NCBI RefSeq assembly: GCF_002567005.1
Contig: NZ_NUZU01000039.1
Coordinates: 1-64,000 of the forward strand
Source of the DNA: Bacillus sp. AFS073361
GTDB lineage: Bacteria; Bacillota; Bacilli; Bacillales; Cytobacillaceae
Length of the DNA: 64,000 bases
Direction: 5' to 3'
Shown: positions 24,769 through 34,440 of the stretch, in pieces
How the letters are laid out: each line of letters begins with the position of its first letter
Numbering within the stretch: the stretch's first letter is position 1
Translations under genes and position numbers: made by a program
The notes under the pieces: model-generated
Databases searched by the model: none
The model's input: the letters and a program-made list of their open reading frames with translations, nothing else
Told to the model about the DNA's origin: nothing

Positions 24769-25608
24769 TTACCCTTTACTTTTGGAAAAATCAGAACTAG
24801 ATGTAGTAATCCTTCTGTATTTACCTGGCGGGTTACCTGTTAATTTTTTAAATAGAAGATTAAAATAATTTGGATTCTCATAACCAATGCTAGATGCGAT
24901 TTCTCTTACAGATAGATTAGATTGCTTAAGTAATCGTTTTGCTTCTTCTATACGGCAATAAATCATGTATTGTATGGGAGGCACTCCCATTTCTTCCTTG
25001 AAAACATGAGCTAAATGGTAGGGGCTTACATAAACTAGATTAGCCAAATCAGTTAATGTCAGTTCTTGTCTAAAATTTTCATCAATATATTTCTTTACCT
25101 CAAGGCAGACTGGAGAAAAGGAATGATAATCGGAATCTTTCAAGAGACGAGTAATTTTAATAATAACGGCTTGTAATATTAAAGAGATTACGACTTGATA
25201 TCCAGCATGTTTCGTCCGATATTCCCTTAAAATATCTTTTAAGTAGTTTTCAATCTCCTTTTTTTCATCTGTCAAATGAATAATAGGTAGATCATTAGAA
25301 AAGGTTAAACAACCTTTTTCATTACCATTAATATGCAGATTCGAAACACAGATATTAATCCCTTTGAGAGGTTTGTCTGTACAAGATTTACTTTCGATAT
25401 GACTAAAAGGGGGAATAAATATAAGGTCTCCTTCTTGTCCGATAAAAGGTTTTTCTTCATAGATGAACTCTCCGCACCCCTGTTGAATATACACAATCTC
25501 TGTATAATTAGGATCGGAATGTTTTTTAATCCAAAATGGACTGATTTCATTTATTCCTTTAATATTGATAAACTGGGGAGTATTTAAAAAAACAGAAGAC
25601 TTTCCCAC
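24769..25608 (-). CDS. AraC-family transcriptional regulator with cupin-type sensor
   Basis: 279 residues: an N-terminal cupin-like arabinose-binding half (IQQGCGEFIYEEKPFIGQEGDLIFIPPF) and a C-terminal AraC DNA-binding domain (LTDLANLVYVSPYHLAHVFKEEMGVPP; IASSIGYENPNYFNLLFKKLTG). Start is GTG at 25608, about ten bases after AAAGGGGA. It stands alone between two terminator hairpins, the sugar cluster upstream and the pyridine cluster downstream. The cupin half suggests sugar or small-acid sensing; which cluster it controls cannot be told from sequence. Confidence 0.85.
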   Translation of the reverse strand: MGKSSVFLNTPQFINIKGINEISPFWIKKHSDPNYTEIVYIQQGCGEFIYEEKPFIGQEGDLIFIPPFSHIESKSCTDKPLKGINICVSNLHINGNEKGCLTFSNDLPIIHLTDEKKEIENYLKDILREYRTKHAGYQVVISLILQAVIIKITRLLKDSDYHSFSPVCLEVKKYIDENFRQELTLTDLANLVYVSPYHLAHVFKEEMGVPPIQYMIYCRIEEAKRLLKQSNLSVREIASSIGYENPNYFNLLFKKLTGNPPGKYRRITTSSSDFSKSKG

Positions 25609-25708
25609 GCCGGTATGTCCCCTTTCATTATAAATAGCATTCTAAGTAATCCATTGACTAGATGTACACTTGACTGCTTTATTTAATAAATAAGGAGCTC
25701 TTAAAGTA

Positions 25709-25736
25709 AAAGAGGCTCTAGAACTTGAGCCTCTTT
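25709..25736. terminator. Bidirectional terminator ending the sugar operon
   Basis: AAAGAGGCTC and GAGCCTCTTT form a perfect 10-base stem with an 8-base loop. The plus strand continues ATTTTC and the minus strand TTTACTTT. It follows the last TIM-barrel gene at 25829. Confidence 0.65.
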
Positions 25737-25828
25737 ATTTTCACAGCTGGTTGTTTATTTTACGGCACCTTGAATAGATTTTTGGTGATTTTATTTACCA
25801 TGTATCTAATACATTTTCTTTCGATTTT

Positions 25829-26662
25829 TTATGATAGTGCTTCAACAATTTCCTTCATATGTTTAATAGATTGCTTTGTGAAGTCATCAAAAACATTAGC
25901 TTCCCCTTGAAGGCCTGAAGCCACATAAGGATTTGATACGGCAGGTAGGAACTCCATCGTAATATAACCCTTATAACCAAGTTCTTTAAGCAGTGAAATA
26001 ACTGGTGCAAAATTTGTTTGTCCTAGTCCCGCTGCCTCCCTTGTATTATCAGCGATGTGGACATGGGCAAGATAACGTGAAATCTTCATTATCGAATCCC
26101 TCATATCTCGTTCCTCTATGCTCATGTGGAACAGATCCGCCATAACCCCTACACCTTCTACATTCACTTCCTCCACAAAACGTAAGGCTAAGGTTAGGTT
26201 ATTAACTAAGTAGGTTTCATAACGATTTAATGCTTCAATGGCTATGGTGATTCCTTGTTCCTTCGCATACAGCCCTGCCTCTTTCACACTTTGAATGGCA
26301 TTATTCCATTCTTCCTCAAGCGTCGTTTCTGGGCTAAGTTTACCAACACAAGTAGGAACGACAATTAGAGTTGATGCATGTAAAGTCTTCGCTAAATCAA
26401 CCGATCTTTTCACATATTCGACTGCCTTTTTTCTAATTTCGTTGTTTGGTGAGGAAAGATCCCTTTCAGGGGTAAAAATTCCACAAATAGAACTGCATTC
26501 AAGTTCATACTTTGATAAAAGTTCTTTCGTTTCCTCAATATCAATGGTATACGGCTCGCCAGCGAGTTCGACACCTTGATACCCATATTTCTTCAGCCTT
26601 TTTATGCTATCTTCTAAACTTTCATTTCCGTATATCCATTGTGTGGCACTATATTTGAACAT
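25829..26662 (-). CDS. Sugar phosphate isomerase/epimerase (xylose isomerase-like TIM barrel)
   Basis: 277 residues of the AP-endonuclease-2/xylose-isomerase-like superfamily, with metal-ligand motifs IAIEALNRYETYLVNN, GVMADLFHMSIEE and HVHIADNTREA. Clearly paralogous to the protein at 27824-28648: both share the KYGYxGVE opening and the ERDLSS/ERDLVS segment. Members include tagatose/allulose 3-epimerases, inosose dehydratase and 3-keto-glycoside processing enzymes. The substrate is not determinable. Last gene of the operon. Confidence 0.8.
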   Translation of the reverse strand: MFKYSATQWIYGNESLEDSIKRLKKYGYQGVELAGEPYTIDIEETKELLSKYELECSSICGIFTPERDLSSPNNEIRKKAVEYVKRSVDLAKTLHASTLIVVPTCVGKLSPETTLEEEWNNAIQSVKEAGLYAKEQGITIAIEALNRYETYLVNNLTLALRFVEEVNVEGVGVMADLFHMSIEERDMRDSIMKISRYLAHVHIADNTREAAGLGQTNFAPVISLLKELGYKGYITMEFLPAVSNPYVASGLQGEANVFDDFTKQSIKHMKEIVEALS

Positions 26663-26693
26663 TTGAATTCACCTCTTAGATTATGAAAAAATC

Positions 26694-26723
26694 AGAGTTC
26701 CCGCATGAACCGAAGAGAACTCT
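26694..26723 (-). terminator. Hairpin with T-run between dehydrogenase and TIM-barrel genes
   Basis: Minus-strand AGAGTTC pairs with GAACTCT, followed by GATTTTTTC. Probably a partial terminator within the operon. Confidence 0.45.
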
Positions 26724-26736
26724 GTCTACCTATATA

Positions 26737-27822
26737 TTAATCTGAGATTTTAACTACTGTTTTAAGGATATCCTTATTATGCTCTGCCGTTTCAATTCCG
26801 TGTTTCACATCTGCAAATTCAAAATGATTTGTGAAGATTGGAGTTGGATCAAAACGCTTGCTTGCGATTAAATCAATCGCTTTAGAGAAGGTGTCATATG
26901 TTCCTGCATAGGAGGAAACAATGGTTAATTCACGGCTGTAAATTTCAAATGGACTTACAGGAATTGTTACATCTGCAGGAGCTGCTCCAAAAACCAGTAT
27001 TTTTCCGCCTTTTCTCACTAATTTAAACGTTTGCGCGTAAGTATAGGCAGAACCTACCGCTTCAATAACAACGTCAGCACCGCGTCCGTCTGTTAATCTT
27101 TTAACAGCTTCTATCGGGTCTTCTTCACCTGCATTGATAACATAATCAACACCAATATTTTTAGCTGATTCAATTCTCGCAGGATTTAGTTCGGAAAGGA
27201 TTACTTTACTAGCACCTTTCAATTTTGCAAGTAAGGCATGAGCGATACCCATTGGACCTCCGCCAATAATCGCGACTGTTTCACCGTATTGGACATTAAC
27301 TTTATCCTGACCGCTAATTGCACATGCTAATGGCTCAATATAGGCTCCATGGATCCAAGACATAGAATCTGGCAACTTATGAATATTACTCTCTGGAACT
27401 CTTACAAATTCGGCAAATGCTCCGTTAATGTGTACCCCTAATTGAGTTATTTTTTCACAATGCAATTTTTGGCCATGGCGGCAATAATAGCATGTACCAC
27501 AGCTAATATTGATATCTGCAGTTACACGATCACCTGGCTGTACAAAGCTCACTTTAGAACCAACCTTTGTCACTTCACCGGAAAATTCATGACCTAAGAT
27601 CAGTGGAAGTTTTGCTGGAAAACGACCTTCATAAATATGCGGATCAGTACCACATACTGCGGTATATTTTACTTTTATCAATACATCCTTATCCCCAAGT
27701 TCAGGAACAGGTACTTCTTCTAATCTTAAATCCTCTTTACCATATAACACGGCAGCTTTCATTACTTTTTGATCAAACCCAGCTTCCAAATTTTCATTGT
27801 TTACTACTGTATCTTGTGCCAT
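26737..27822 (-). CDS. Zinc-dependent medium-chain alcohol/polyol dehydrogenase
   Basis: 361 residues: catalytic zinc site (CGTDPHIYEG, GHEFSGEV), structural zinc Cys cluster (CGTCYYCRHGQKLHC) and NAD-binding GGGPMG. It resembles sorbitol/threonine dehydrogenases. AGGAGG lies just upstream and the gene follows the TIM-barrel gene by one base. It likely oxidises or reduces a hydroxyl of the cluster's sugar substrate. A second, less related zinc dehydrogenase lies at 32303-33337. Confidence 0.85.
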   Translation of the reverse strand: MAQDTVVNNENLEAGFDQKVMKAAVLYGKEDLRLEEVPVPELGDKDVLIKVKYTAVCGTDPHIYEGRFPAKLPLILGHEFSGEVTKVGSKVSFVQPGDRVTADINISCGTCYYCRHGQKLHCEKITQLGVHINGAFAEFVRVPESNIHKLPDSMSWIHGAYIEPLACAISGQDKVNVQYGETVAIIGGGPMGIAHALLAKLKGASKVILSELNPARIESAKNIGVDYVINAGEEDPIEAVKRLTDGRGADVVIEAVGSAYTYAQTFKLVRKGGKILVFGAAPADVTIPVSPFEIYSRELTIVSSYAGTYDTFSKAIDLIASKRFDPTPIFTNHFEFADVKHGIETAEHNKDILKTVVKISD

Positions 27823-27823
27823 C

Positions 27824-28648
27824 TTATTTTTCCTCCTTAAAAAGGTTTTTTAGGAAATTAATTGACTCTTCAGTGTATTGATCATAAAACTCATCACATC
27901 TAGTGCCATTAAAAGGATCGGCAAACGGAGGCAATAGCTCCATCGTTAAATAACCGCTATAATTAATATCACGTAACGCCTGAGCGATTGGCTCAAAATC
28001 GATATGACCGCGACCTGGTGCGGCTCGATTACTATCAGCGATGTGAAGGTGATATAATTTATCTCCAACCATTCTAATGGTGTCGGCAATATCGACTTCT
28101 TCAATATTCATATGATAGGTATCACCCATCACACCTACGCTTGGCAGATTTACACGATTGACCAGCTCAAGTGATTGCTCTAATCGATTGATTAAGTAGT
28201 TTTCATAGCGGTTCCATGCTTCTACTGTTAAACGAACCCCATGTTCTCCCGCATAAATACCAGCTTCCCGTATTCCTTCCTCAGCCCATTTTAATTCTGT
28301 TTCTCGATCTGCCTCTCCATAAATTTTCATACAAGCAGTTGGAGTGAGAGAGATTCCTTTTGCCCCGATTTTGCTGGCAAAATCAACGCAGCTTTTTAAA
28401 TACTCGACTGCATTTCTTCTAATATTTTCTTTACTAGAAACTAAATCTCTTTCAGCGTTATAAATGGCACAAATAGTGGAAGCTTCAATATTATATTTTT
28501 CCAATAATCCTCTAATGCTGTCTGCATCCATTTGCTCTGGCTCGCCAACAAATTCTACACCGTCATAACCGTATTTAGCGAGTCTAGCAATACTAGTTTC
28601 AATATCTTCTCCTGCATATACTAGCGTGTTGTAAGAGTACTTAATCAT
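27824..28648 (-). CDS. Sugar phosphate isomerase/epimerase (TIM barrel)
   Basis: 274 residues, paralogue of 25829-26662, with LTVEAWNRYENYLINR, GVMGDTYHMNIEE and HLHIADSNRAAPGRGH, which supply the metal-binding Glu, Asp and His residues of the family. It is followed immediately by the zinc dehydrogenase gene. The duplication of this gene around one dehydrogenase suggests two consecutive steps on related intermediates. Confidence 0.8.
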   Translation of the reverse strand: MIKYSYNTLVYAGEDIETSIARLAKYGYDGVEFVGEPEQMDADSIRGLLEKYNIEASTICAIYNAERDLVSSKENIRRNAVEYLKSCVDFASKIGAKGISLTPTACMKIYGEADRETELKWAEEGIREAGIYAGEHGVRLTVEAWNRYENYLINRLEQSLELVNRVNLPSVGVMGDTYHMNIEEVDIADTIRMVGDKLYHLHIADSNRAAPGRGHIDFEPIAQALRDINYSGYLTMELLPPFADPFNGTRCDEFYDQYTEESINFLKNLFKEEK

Positions 28649-28710
28649 TTGAACATCTCCTTATCACTATTTTGTCTATGTAACTTTCCTGGATTTCAGA
28701 TTTTTTAAAT

Positions 28711-28736
28711 AGTGGCCGCATATAAAAGCGGCCACT
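28711..28736 (-). terminator. Intra-operon hairpin after a binding-protein gene
   Basis: AGTGGCCGC (28711-28719) pairs with GCGGCCACT (28728-28736), followed on the minus strand by ATTTAAAAAA. It comes after the abundant lipoprotein gene and before the enzyme genes, the usual place for attenuating downstream expression. Confidence 0.55.
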
Positions 28737-28792
28737 ATTTCACTTTTTTTCTTGAAGTTTGTAATCTAGTTTTCTTACTGGTTAAGCGATGT

Positions 28793-29962
28793 TTATTTTG
28801 CTGCCTTTTGGATAACTTCTGGGGCATCCTGACGATAAGCCATTTTCCAAACCTTTAAGACGTTTTCCTTTGTAACTTTCATCGATGGAACAACATAGTA
28901 TGGATCTAATTGTTTGCCAAGTAATGAATATCCGGCAACAAGAGCTTGCGCAGCTCCGTTTTCATATGGTAACTGTGCTCCAAGACCTTTTACGTTCCCT
29001 CCAGAAGCAATTTGAAGCGCCACATTCGTTCCTAAATCAACTGTAGTGATAACTAAATCATTTTTCCCTGCTGTACGAGCTGCAGCAAGTGTTCCTTCCG
29101 CTGGTACATCCCAAATCGCAAAAATTCCATCTAAATCTTTATTTTTTGTTAACATACCAGAGGCAACTTTTTCAGCATCGTTAGGAGTGATAATTCCACC
29201 ATGGGCAACAATTTTAATTTTTGGATATTTTTCTTTAATGGTCTTCTCAAAAGCATCTTTACGCTGGTTATTTACAAAGAAATTAACATCGTGGAAAATG
29301 ACACCGATCTTTCCTTTTCCTTTTAATTCATCACCCATAATTTCGCCGGCAAAGATACCGTTTCCATAATTATCTGATGAAACAACGCTTACATAATCTT
29401 TTCCTGCTTGAAAACCTTTTGGCACATTATCCATGAAGACTAGTTTTACGCCAGCTTCTGCTGCCTTTTTAAAAGCAGGAGCCGTAGCAACTGGATCAAC
29501 GGGTAAAGCTACGATAACATCTGGCTTTTTAGCCATGATGGTTTCGATATCTGAAATTTGTTTTTCAGGCTTAAATTGTGCATCCGTAACGGCCACAACA
29601 TCTATACCCATTTTTTCAAAAGTTTCTTTTACACCATTGATGATGGCAGTTGAAAAATCGTTTCCTGCATAGTGCATGGAAATAGCCGCTTTGAATTTAC
29701 CCTCTTTAATTTTCTTTACATCCTCTTCAGATAATTGCAAAGTTGCTGCAGGTGTGGCTGTTTCTCCATTTGGACCTGTACTTAAAATTTTCTGATCGGT
29801 TGGTATTTCAGGGTTAATGGTAAGCGGATAAGTAATTTTTGCGGATTCTTCTTTTCCATTTTTTTGCTCACCTGAAGCAGTTGAACTTTGTTTTCCACAC
29901 CCCATAAGCGCTAAACTACTGACTAAGAGTATCGTAATGATTAGTGAAGTAAGTTTTTTCAT
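28793..29962 (-). CDS. Ribose-type substrate-binding lipoprotein, paralogue A
   Basis: 389 residues with lipoprotein signal ending LALMGC (Cys22), a short linker, the conserved mature start ILSTGPNGE and a two-lobed binding fold (MHYAGNDFSTAIINGVKETFEKMGI; FMDNVPKG; VSSDNYGNG). Start is the ATG at 29962 after GGGGG; a TTG at 29974 is less well placed. It has no adjacent permease of its own and follows paralogue B (30004-31179). It probably shares the importer at 35835-38292, giving that importer several ligand specificities (inference). Confidence 0.87.
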   Translation of the reverse strand: MKKLTSLIITILLVSSLALMGCGKQSSTASGEQKNGKEESAKITYPLTINPEIPTDQKILSTGPNGETATPAATLQLSEEDVKKIKEGKFKAAISMHYAGNDFSTAIINGVKETFEKMGIDVVAVTDAQFKPEKQISDIETIMAKKPDVIVALPVDPVATAPAFKKAAEAGVKLVFMDNVPKGFQAGKDYVSVVSSDNYGNGIFAGEIMGDELKGKGKIGVIFHDVNFFVNNQRKDAFEKTIKEKYPKIKIVAHGGIITPNDAEKVASGMLTKNKDLDGIFAIWDVPAEGTLAAARTAGKNDLVITTVDLGTNVALQIASGGNVKGLGAQLPYENGAAQALVAGYSLLGKQLDPYYVVPSMKVTKENVLKVWKMAYRQDAPEVIQKAAK

Positions 29963-30003
29963 AGTAACCCCCAATAATAGATTTAGATAATAATAATGTT
30001 TTA

Positions 30004-31179
30004 TTATTTAGCTGCCCCTTTGATAGACTTTGGTGCTTCTTGATGGTAAACAAGTTTCCATGCATCTAATACATTTTCTTTCGTTACATTTAACGCAGGA
30101 ACAGCCACATAGGCAGGTGCTTCTTTACCAAGTAAGGAATAACCAGCTAAAACCGCTTCTGAAATTCCCTGGTCATATGGCAGCTGCGCACCTAGGCCTT
30201 TAATCAAACCGTTTGATGCAATGTCTAAGGCAACGTTTGTCCCTAAATCAATAGTTGTAATGACAAAATCTTTCTTTCCTGCCGTACGTGCTGCTGCTAA
30301 AGCACCTTCCGCTGGAACGTCCCAAACGACAAACATTCCATCAAGATCACGATTTTTGGTGAGCATTCCTGATGCTACCTTTTCTCCATCGTTAGGACCA
30401 ATGATTCCGCCACGTTCCACGATTTTGATTTTTGGATATTTTTCCTTGATTGTTTTTTCAAAGGCTTCTGTACGCTGTTTTGTTACAAAGTAATCCGCAT
30501 CATGATAGATAACACCGATTTTTCCTTTTTCACCAAGTTGTTTCGCCATGACCTCCGCTGCTTGAACACCATTTCCATAGTTGTCAGCAGAAACTACACT
30601 CACATAATCCTTGCCGGCTTCTAATCCGTTGGGTTTATTATCCATAAACACGACTTTTACTCCAGCATCTGCCGCTTTCTTAAAAGCGGATGCAGTTGAA
30701 ACAGGATCTACTGGGATCCCAACAATAATATCTGGCTTTTTAGCTAAAACCGTTTCGATGTCTGATACTTGTTTTTCAGCTTTGAACTGGGCATCTGTTA
30801 CGGCAACCACCTTAATTCCCATTTTTGCAAAGGTTGCTTTTAAGCCATTGATTTGTGCTGTTGCCCAGTCATTACCAGCATAGTGCATGACAATCGCCGC
30901 TGTGTATTTTCCTTCTTTAATCTTTTGTACTTCTTCTTCCGTCAGCTTCAATGTTTTTGCAGAAACGGCGGCTTCTCCACTCGGACCTTTACTTAAAATC
31001 TCTTGGTCTGGAATCTCTTGATTTATAGTGATTGGACCTGAACTAGCGGTTGTTTCTTCTGTTGTTGTGTTCTCTGTTTCTTTGCTACCGCTGCTAGTCG
31101 TGCTATCCTTGCCGCAGCCGACGAGTGCGATGCTAGTAATAAAAAGAATCATAGTGAAAATAGATAGTATCTTTTTCAT
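30004..31179 (-). CDS. Ribose-type substrate-binding lipoprotein, paralogue B
   Basis: 391 residues with signal ending IALVGC (Cys22), a Ser/Thr-rich linker and the fold shared with paralogues A (28793-29962) and C (38358-39527). Of the three it looks closest to the C-terminal domain of the hybrid kinase at 41771-44341, sharing AVSAKTL, LEAGKDYVSVVSADNYGNG and PAYVAVPAL. A palindrome TGTAACCGATTACA (31275-31288) upstream indicates its own catabolite- or LacI-controlled promoter. Confidence 0.87.
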   Translation of the reverse strand: MKKILSIFTMILFITSIALVGCGKDSTTSSGSKETENTTTEETTASSGPITINQEIPDQEILSKGPSGEAAVSAKTLKLTEEEVQKIKEGKYTAAIVMHYAGNDWATAQINGLKATFAKMGIKVVAVTDAQFKAEKQVSDIETVLAKKPDIIVGIPVDPVSTASAFKKAADAGVKVVFMDNKPNGLEAGKDYVSVVSADNYGNGVQAAEVMAKQLGEKGKIGVIYHDADYFVTKQRTEAFEKTIKEKYPKIKIVERGGIIGPNDGEKVASGMLTKNRDLDGMFVVWDVPAEGALAAARTAGKKDFVITTIDLGTNVALDIASNGLIKGLGAQLPYDQGISEAVLAGYSLLGKEAPAYVAVPALNVTKENVLDAWKLVYHQEAPKSIKGAAK

Positions 31180-31274
31180 AATTAGCCCCCTTTACGTGCT
31201 TTTTATTGATTAATCCTTTGAATAAAATACTCAAGCATTTGTACCGATTTTATGTATCACATCCTCTCTCGCTG

Positions 31275-31288
31275 TGTAACCGATTACA
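31275..31288. promoter_or_regulatory. cre/LacI-type operator before binding-protein gene B
   Basis: TGTAACCGATTACA matches the Bacillus cre consensus TGWAANCGNTNWCA at every fixed position and also fits a LacI/GalR palindrome. Confidence 0.65.
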
Positions 31289-31404
31289 TTTTTTCTGCTT
31301 TTTTGACTTTGAAGATGGAATAGACTTTTAAATAGATTAATTGGGCGAACCAGTTCCATTTAAACTCCCTGTATCCGCCCGGATTCTATTTTTCAATTAG
31401 GTTA

Positions 31405-32247
31405 TTACTTACACCCAATTCCTTTTAACTTTTCTGTCAAATAATCAATGGATGTTTTTGCATACCAATCAGGATCTGCTTTTCTAGTACCAAATCCAAT
31501 CTCCATTGAGAGGTAGCCCTTGTAATCGATTTCCTTTAATGCTTTTAATACGGAATCCCAATTTACCGTTCCTTGTCCAGGTGGTAAACGATCGTCATCC
31601 GAAATATGAACATGATGCAACTTATCTTTCATTTTATAAACATAATCACTCGGTACTTCATTACGATATAGGGCATGGAATGTATCAAACATCACTTTCA
31701 CATTGGATTCACCTGATTCTTCTGCCAACTGCAGGGCATCATCTGCCGACTCAATTAAATTACAATCAGCAGCTTGAGGTTCAACTACTAGTGTGATTCC
31801 AAGGTCTTTCGCATATTTTGCCACATCTTGCAAACCTTCGCGGCTATATTTCCATGCTTCTTGTTTGTTCATACCAAAACCAAACCAGCCGGCAAGCCAC
31901 ATCACAGTTGGGCATTCCCAGTCATGCGCTAATCGAATGACTTCTTTGTAATGATTGATTGTAAATTCACGCTCTTCTTTCAAAGCTGAACTTGGATTTA
32001 TTCCAGGTCCTCCTCCAGGAGCGGGAAGCATAGCAGCAACATTAAGTTTATTTCTTTGTAAATGCTGAAGAATTTCCTTACGTCTCTGCTTGGATAAATA
32101 ATCAGGCCATGCATGCGGACTCGCACAACCGATTTCAATTCCATCATAACCAAATGCAGCAATTCGACTAATCACTTCTTCTAATGGATAAAATGGCAGC
32201 ATGGATGGAAATGAATTATAAACCCAAGTATTAAATGAAAGTTTCAT
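31405..32247 (-). CDS. Sugar phosphate isomerase/epimerase (TIM barrel)
   Basis: 280 residues beginning MKLSFNTWVYNSFPSMLP, with ITLVVEPQAADCNLI, VMFDTFHALYRNEV and HHVHISDDDRLPPGQG supplying the family metal ligands. GAGGAGG precedes the ATG at 32247 by nine bases; the TTG at 32265 overlaps the ribosome site and is rejected. Third of four xylose-isomerase-like proteins in the cluster. Last gene before the promoter region of binding protein B. Confidence 0.8.
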   Translation of the reverse strand: MKLSFNTWVYNSFPSMLPFYPLEEVISRIAAFGYDGIEIGCASPHAWPDYLSKQRRKEILQHLQRNKLNVAAMLPAPGGGPGINPSSALKEEREFTINHYKEVIRLAHDWECPTVMWLAGWFGFGMNKQEAWKYSREGLQDVAKYAKDLGITLVVEPQAADCNLIESADDALQLAEESGESNVKVMFDTFHALYRNEVPSDYVYKMKDKLHHVHISDDDRLPPGQGTVNWDSVLKALKEIDYKGYLSMEIGFGTRKADPDWYAKTSIDYLTEKLKGIGCK

Positions 32248-32302
32248 TTTATTGATCCTCCTCAAAAATTAAGTGCCAAAAGGTTTTATTATTTGTTACC
32301 GT

Positions 32303-33337
32303 TTATGCCCAAACAAACACAGCTTTCTCAGTCTTTCTTTCATCAAACATACGGAAAGCTGTTTCGGCTTCTTCCAATTTAAATTGGTGAGTAACCAACT
32401 TTTCTACTGGCAGATTCTTTCTTACAATAAACTCCGCAATCTCATCAAATTCTTGAATTGGGAAGTACCAAGAACCCATTACAGAAATCTGTTTTCGAAT
32501 TAATTGCGCACTTGGTTTGATTGTTGTCTCTTTACTTTCGCCAATAAAAGCGACACGTCCATGTGCCCTCACGCAATCTAATGCATCATTTTCACCGTAA
32601 GGGCTTCCGGAACAATCAATTGCAGCATCTGCACCAAGACCCTTTGTAATACGAGCGATTTCTTCTTGAACATTCATTGTTTTACCATTGATGGTATAAT
32701 CCGCACCCAATTCCTTCGCAAGCTCCAAGCGCTCATCCAGCATATCAACAGCAATAACGGTTGCTCCTAATCCTTTAGCGATCATCACACCAGCGCCGCC
32801 CATAGGTCCCATTCCAAAAATAACTAGGTAGTCTCTTCCTGAAATCCCTAATCTCTTTTGCGCGTGGTAAAGGGTTCCAACAGCGTCAGTTGAAACAGCG
32901 GCTGTTACGAAACTCATGCTATCTGGCAGTCTCATACAGTTTTCAGCTGGAACCACCATGTACTCTGCGTCACCGCCGTGAGAGTCAAAGCCGATACACT
33001 TAAACTCTTTGCAGAACATTTTGTAGCCGCTCTTGCAATGTGCACATTCACCACAGCCAAGAGCTAAGTAAACAGCAACTCGGTCACCCGCTTTGTAATT
33101 GGAAACGCCAGCTCCTACTTCTGTGATAACTCCTGCAGGTTCATGCCCTGGTACCGTGCATCCGCATTTTGTTCCTTCAAAAACGGAAGTTCCATAATAT
33201 AAGCTCATATCGCTTCGGCAGATCGCTGATGCTTTTAACTGAACTAATACTTCCCCTTGCCCAGGCGTTGGAATTTCAACCTGGCGAATCTCTACCTTTT
33301 TATCTCCTGGAAAAAATACAGCATTCATTGTTGTCAT
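32303..33337 (-). CDS. Zinc-dependent alcohol/polyol dehydrogenase
   Basis: About 344 residues with CRSDMSLYYG and GHEPAG (catalytic zinc), CGECAHCKSGYKMFC (structural zinc) and GMGPMGGAG (NAD binding). An ATG exists at 33355, but GGAGAC lies inside it, eight bases ahead of the ATG at 33337. Only distantly similar to the dehydrogenase at 26737-27822. Likely catalyses another redox step of the same sugar pathway. Confidence 0.85.
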   Translation of the reverse strand: MTTMNAVFFPGDKKVEIRQVEIPTPGQGEVLVQLKASAICRSDMSLYYGTSVFEGTKCGCTVPGHEPAGVITEVGAGVSNYKAGDRVAVYLALGCGECAHCKSGYKMFCKEFKCIGFDSHGGDAEYMVVPAENCMRLPDSMSFVTAAVSTDAVGTLYHAQKRLGISGRDYLVIFGMGPMGGAGVMIAKGLGATVIAVDMLDERLELAKELGADYTINGKTMNVQEEIARITKGLGADAAIDCSGSPYGENDALDCVRAHGRVAFIGESKETTIKPSAQLIRKQISVMGSWYFPIQEFDEIAEFIVRKNLPVEKLVTHQFKLEEAETAFRMFDERKTEKAVFVWA

Positions 33338-33410
33338 TGTACTGTCTCCAATCATTCATCATTAATTTTGAAAAACAATTATCCTATCATATTTCCTTGA
33401 AATGAACTGC

Positions 33411-33430
33411 GGGAGGGAACAGCCCCTCCC
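33411..33430. other. Intercistronic hairpin
   Basis: GGGAGGG (33411-33417) and CCCTCCC (33424-33430) form a strong stem between the TIM-barrel and dehydrogenase genes. There is no T-run; it is possibly an mRNA-stability element. Confidence 0.4.
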
Positions 33431-33468
33431 TTTGTAAGCAAGAGAACCGGCCCCATGCTTCAAAAAAA

Positions 33469-34440
33469 TTAAGCCCACCACATCTCGGTAATTTTCTCTT
33501 TGAAAATGGCCCCTTTTAAGAGAGTAATCGCTTTGCTTAGTCCCTCGTCGGTGGAAGCCAGCATATCCTCATGTTCAATGGAAACTACATAATCATATCC
33601 CACCGCTCTTAAGGCACTGATAATGTCTTTCCACATTTTTTCGTCCGAGCCGTATCCGACTGACCTAAATGTCCAAGAGCGGTCTAAAATTTGGCTATAA
33701 TGCTTTGTATCTAAAACACCATTAATCTTAATATTTGCTTGATCTAAATAAGTGTCCTTCGCATGGAAATGGAAAATTGCGTTTTCCCTGCCAAGCTTTT
33801 TGATGGCCTCGACCGGGTCAATTCCTTGCCAAACAAGGTGGCTCGGATCAAAGTTTGCTCCAATGTTTTCTCCTGCATGTTCCCTTAACTTTAGTAAGGT
33901 TTCAGGATTATAAACGACAAAACCTGGATGCATTTCAAAAGCAATTTGCTGAATGCCATGCTCTTTCGCGAATTTCGCTTCCTCTTTCCAATAAGGAATA
34001 ACCACTTCGTTCCATTGCCAGTTCAGCACTTCTAAATATTCCGGAGGCCATGAGCATGTAACCCAGTTTGGATTTTTTGCACTTTTATGATCACCCGGAC
34101 AGCCGGAGAAGCCATTGATAACAGGCACTTCCAAAAGTTCTGCAAGTAATACTGTTTTTCGCCAAACGTCATGTGACTCTTGAGCAATATTTACATTTGG
34201 ATGAAGCGGGTTACCGTGGCAGCTTAAGCCGCTGATCGTTATTCCCCTAGTTTCAAGCGCTCTCAGGAATGATTTTCTTTTTTCAGGAGATTCAAGCAAT
34301 TCATCCGGATTACAGTGATGATTGCCGGGATAATTCCCTGTCCCCAATTCAACGGCCTCCACACCCATGGCTGAGAGTTTATCCAACATTTCTTCAAAAG
34401 GCAGGTTCTGATACAAGGGGGTAAATACACCTAATTTCAC
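33469..34440 (-). CDS. Sugar phosphate isomerase/epimerase (TIM barrel, long form)
   Basis: 323 residues beginning MKLGVFTPLYQNLPFEEMLDKL, with a WKEEAKFAKEHGIQQIAFEMHPG segment, GANFDPSHLVWQG and FHFHAKDTYLD, the Glu/Asp/His metal ligands of the inosose-isomerase-like group. It overlaps the oxidoreductase gene by four bases (ATGA). TIM-barrel plus Gfo/Idh/MocA pairs are typical of inositol and of 3-keto-glycoside metabolism, where the oxidoreductase makes a keto sugar and this partner isomerises or cleaves it. Confidence 0.82.
   Translation of the reverse strand: MKLGVFTPLYQNLPFEEMLDKLSAMGVEAVELGTGNYPGNHHCNPDELLESPEKRKSFLRALETRGITISGLSCHGNPLHPNVNIAQESHDVWRKTVLLAELLEVPVINGFSGCPGDHKSAKNPNWVTCSWPPEYLEVLNWQWNEVVIPYWKEEAKFAKEHGIQQIAFEMHPGFVVYNPETLLKLREHAGENIGANFDPSHLVWQGIDPVEAIKKLGRENAIFHFHAKDTYLDQANIKINGVLDTKHYSQILDRSWTFRSVGYGSDEKMWKDIISALRAVGYDYVVSIEHEDMLASTDEGLSKAITLLKGAIFKEKITEMWWA

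Noticed and set aside
24769..25608. The AraC protein as regulator of the pyridine cluster.
   Set aside because: Hairpins separate it from both neighbours and the MerR fusion carries a pathway-derived sensor; sequence alone does not link AraC to either cluster.
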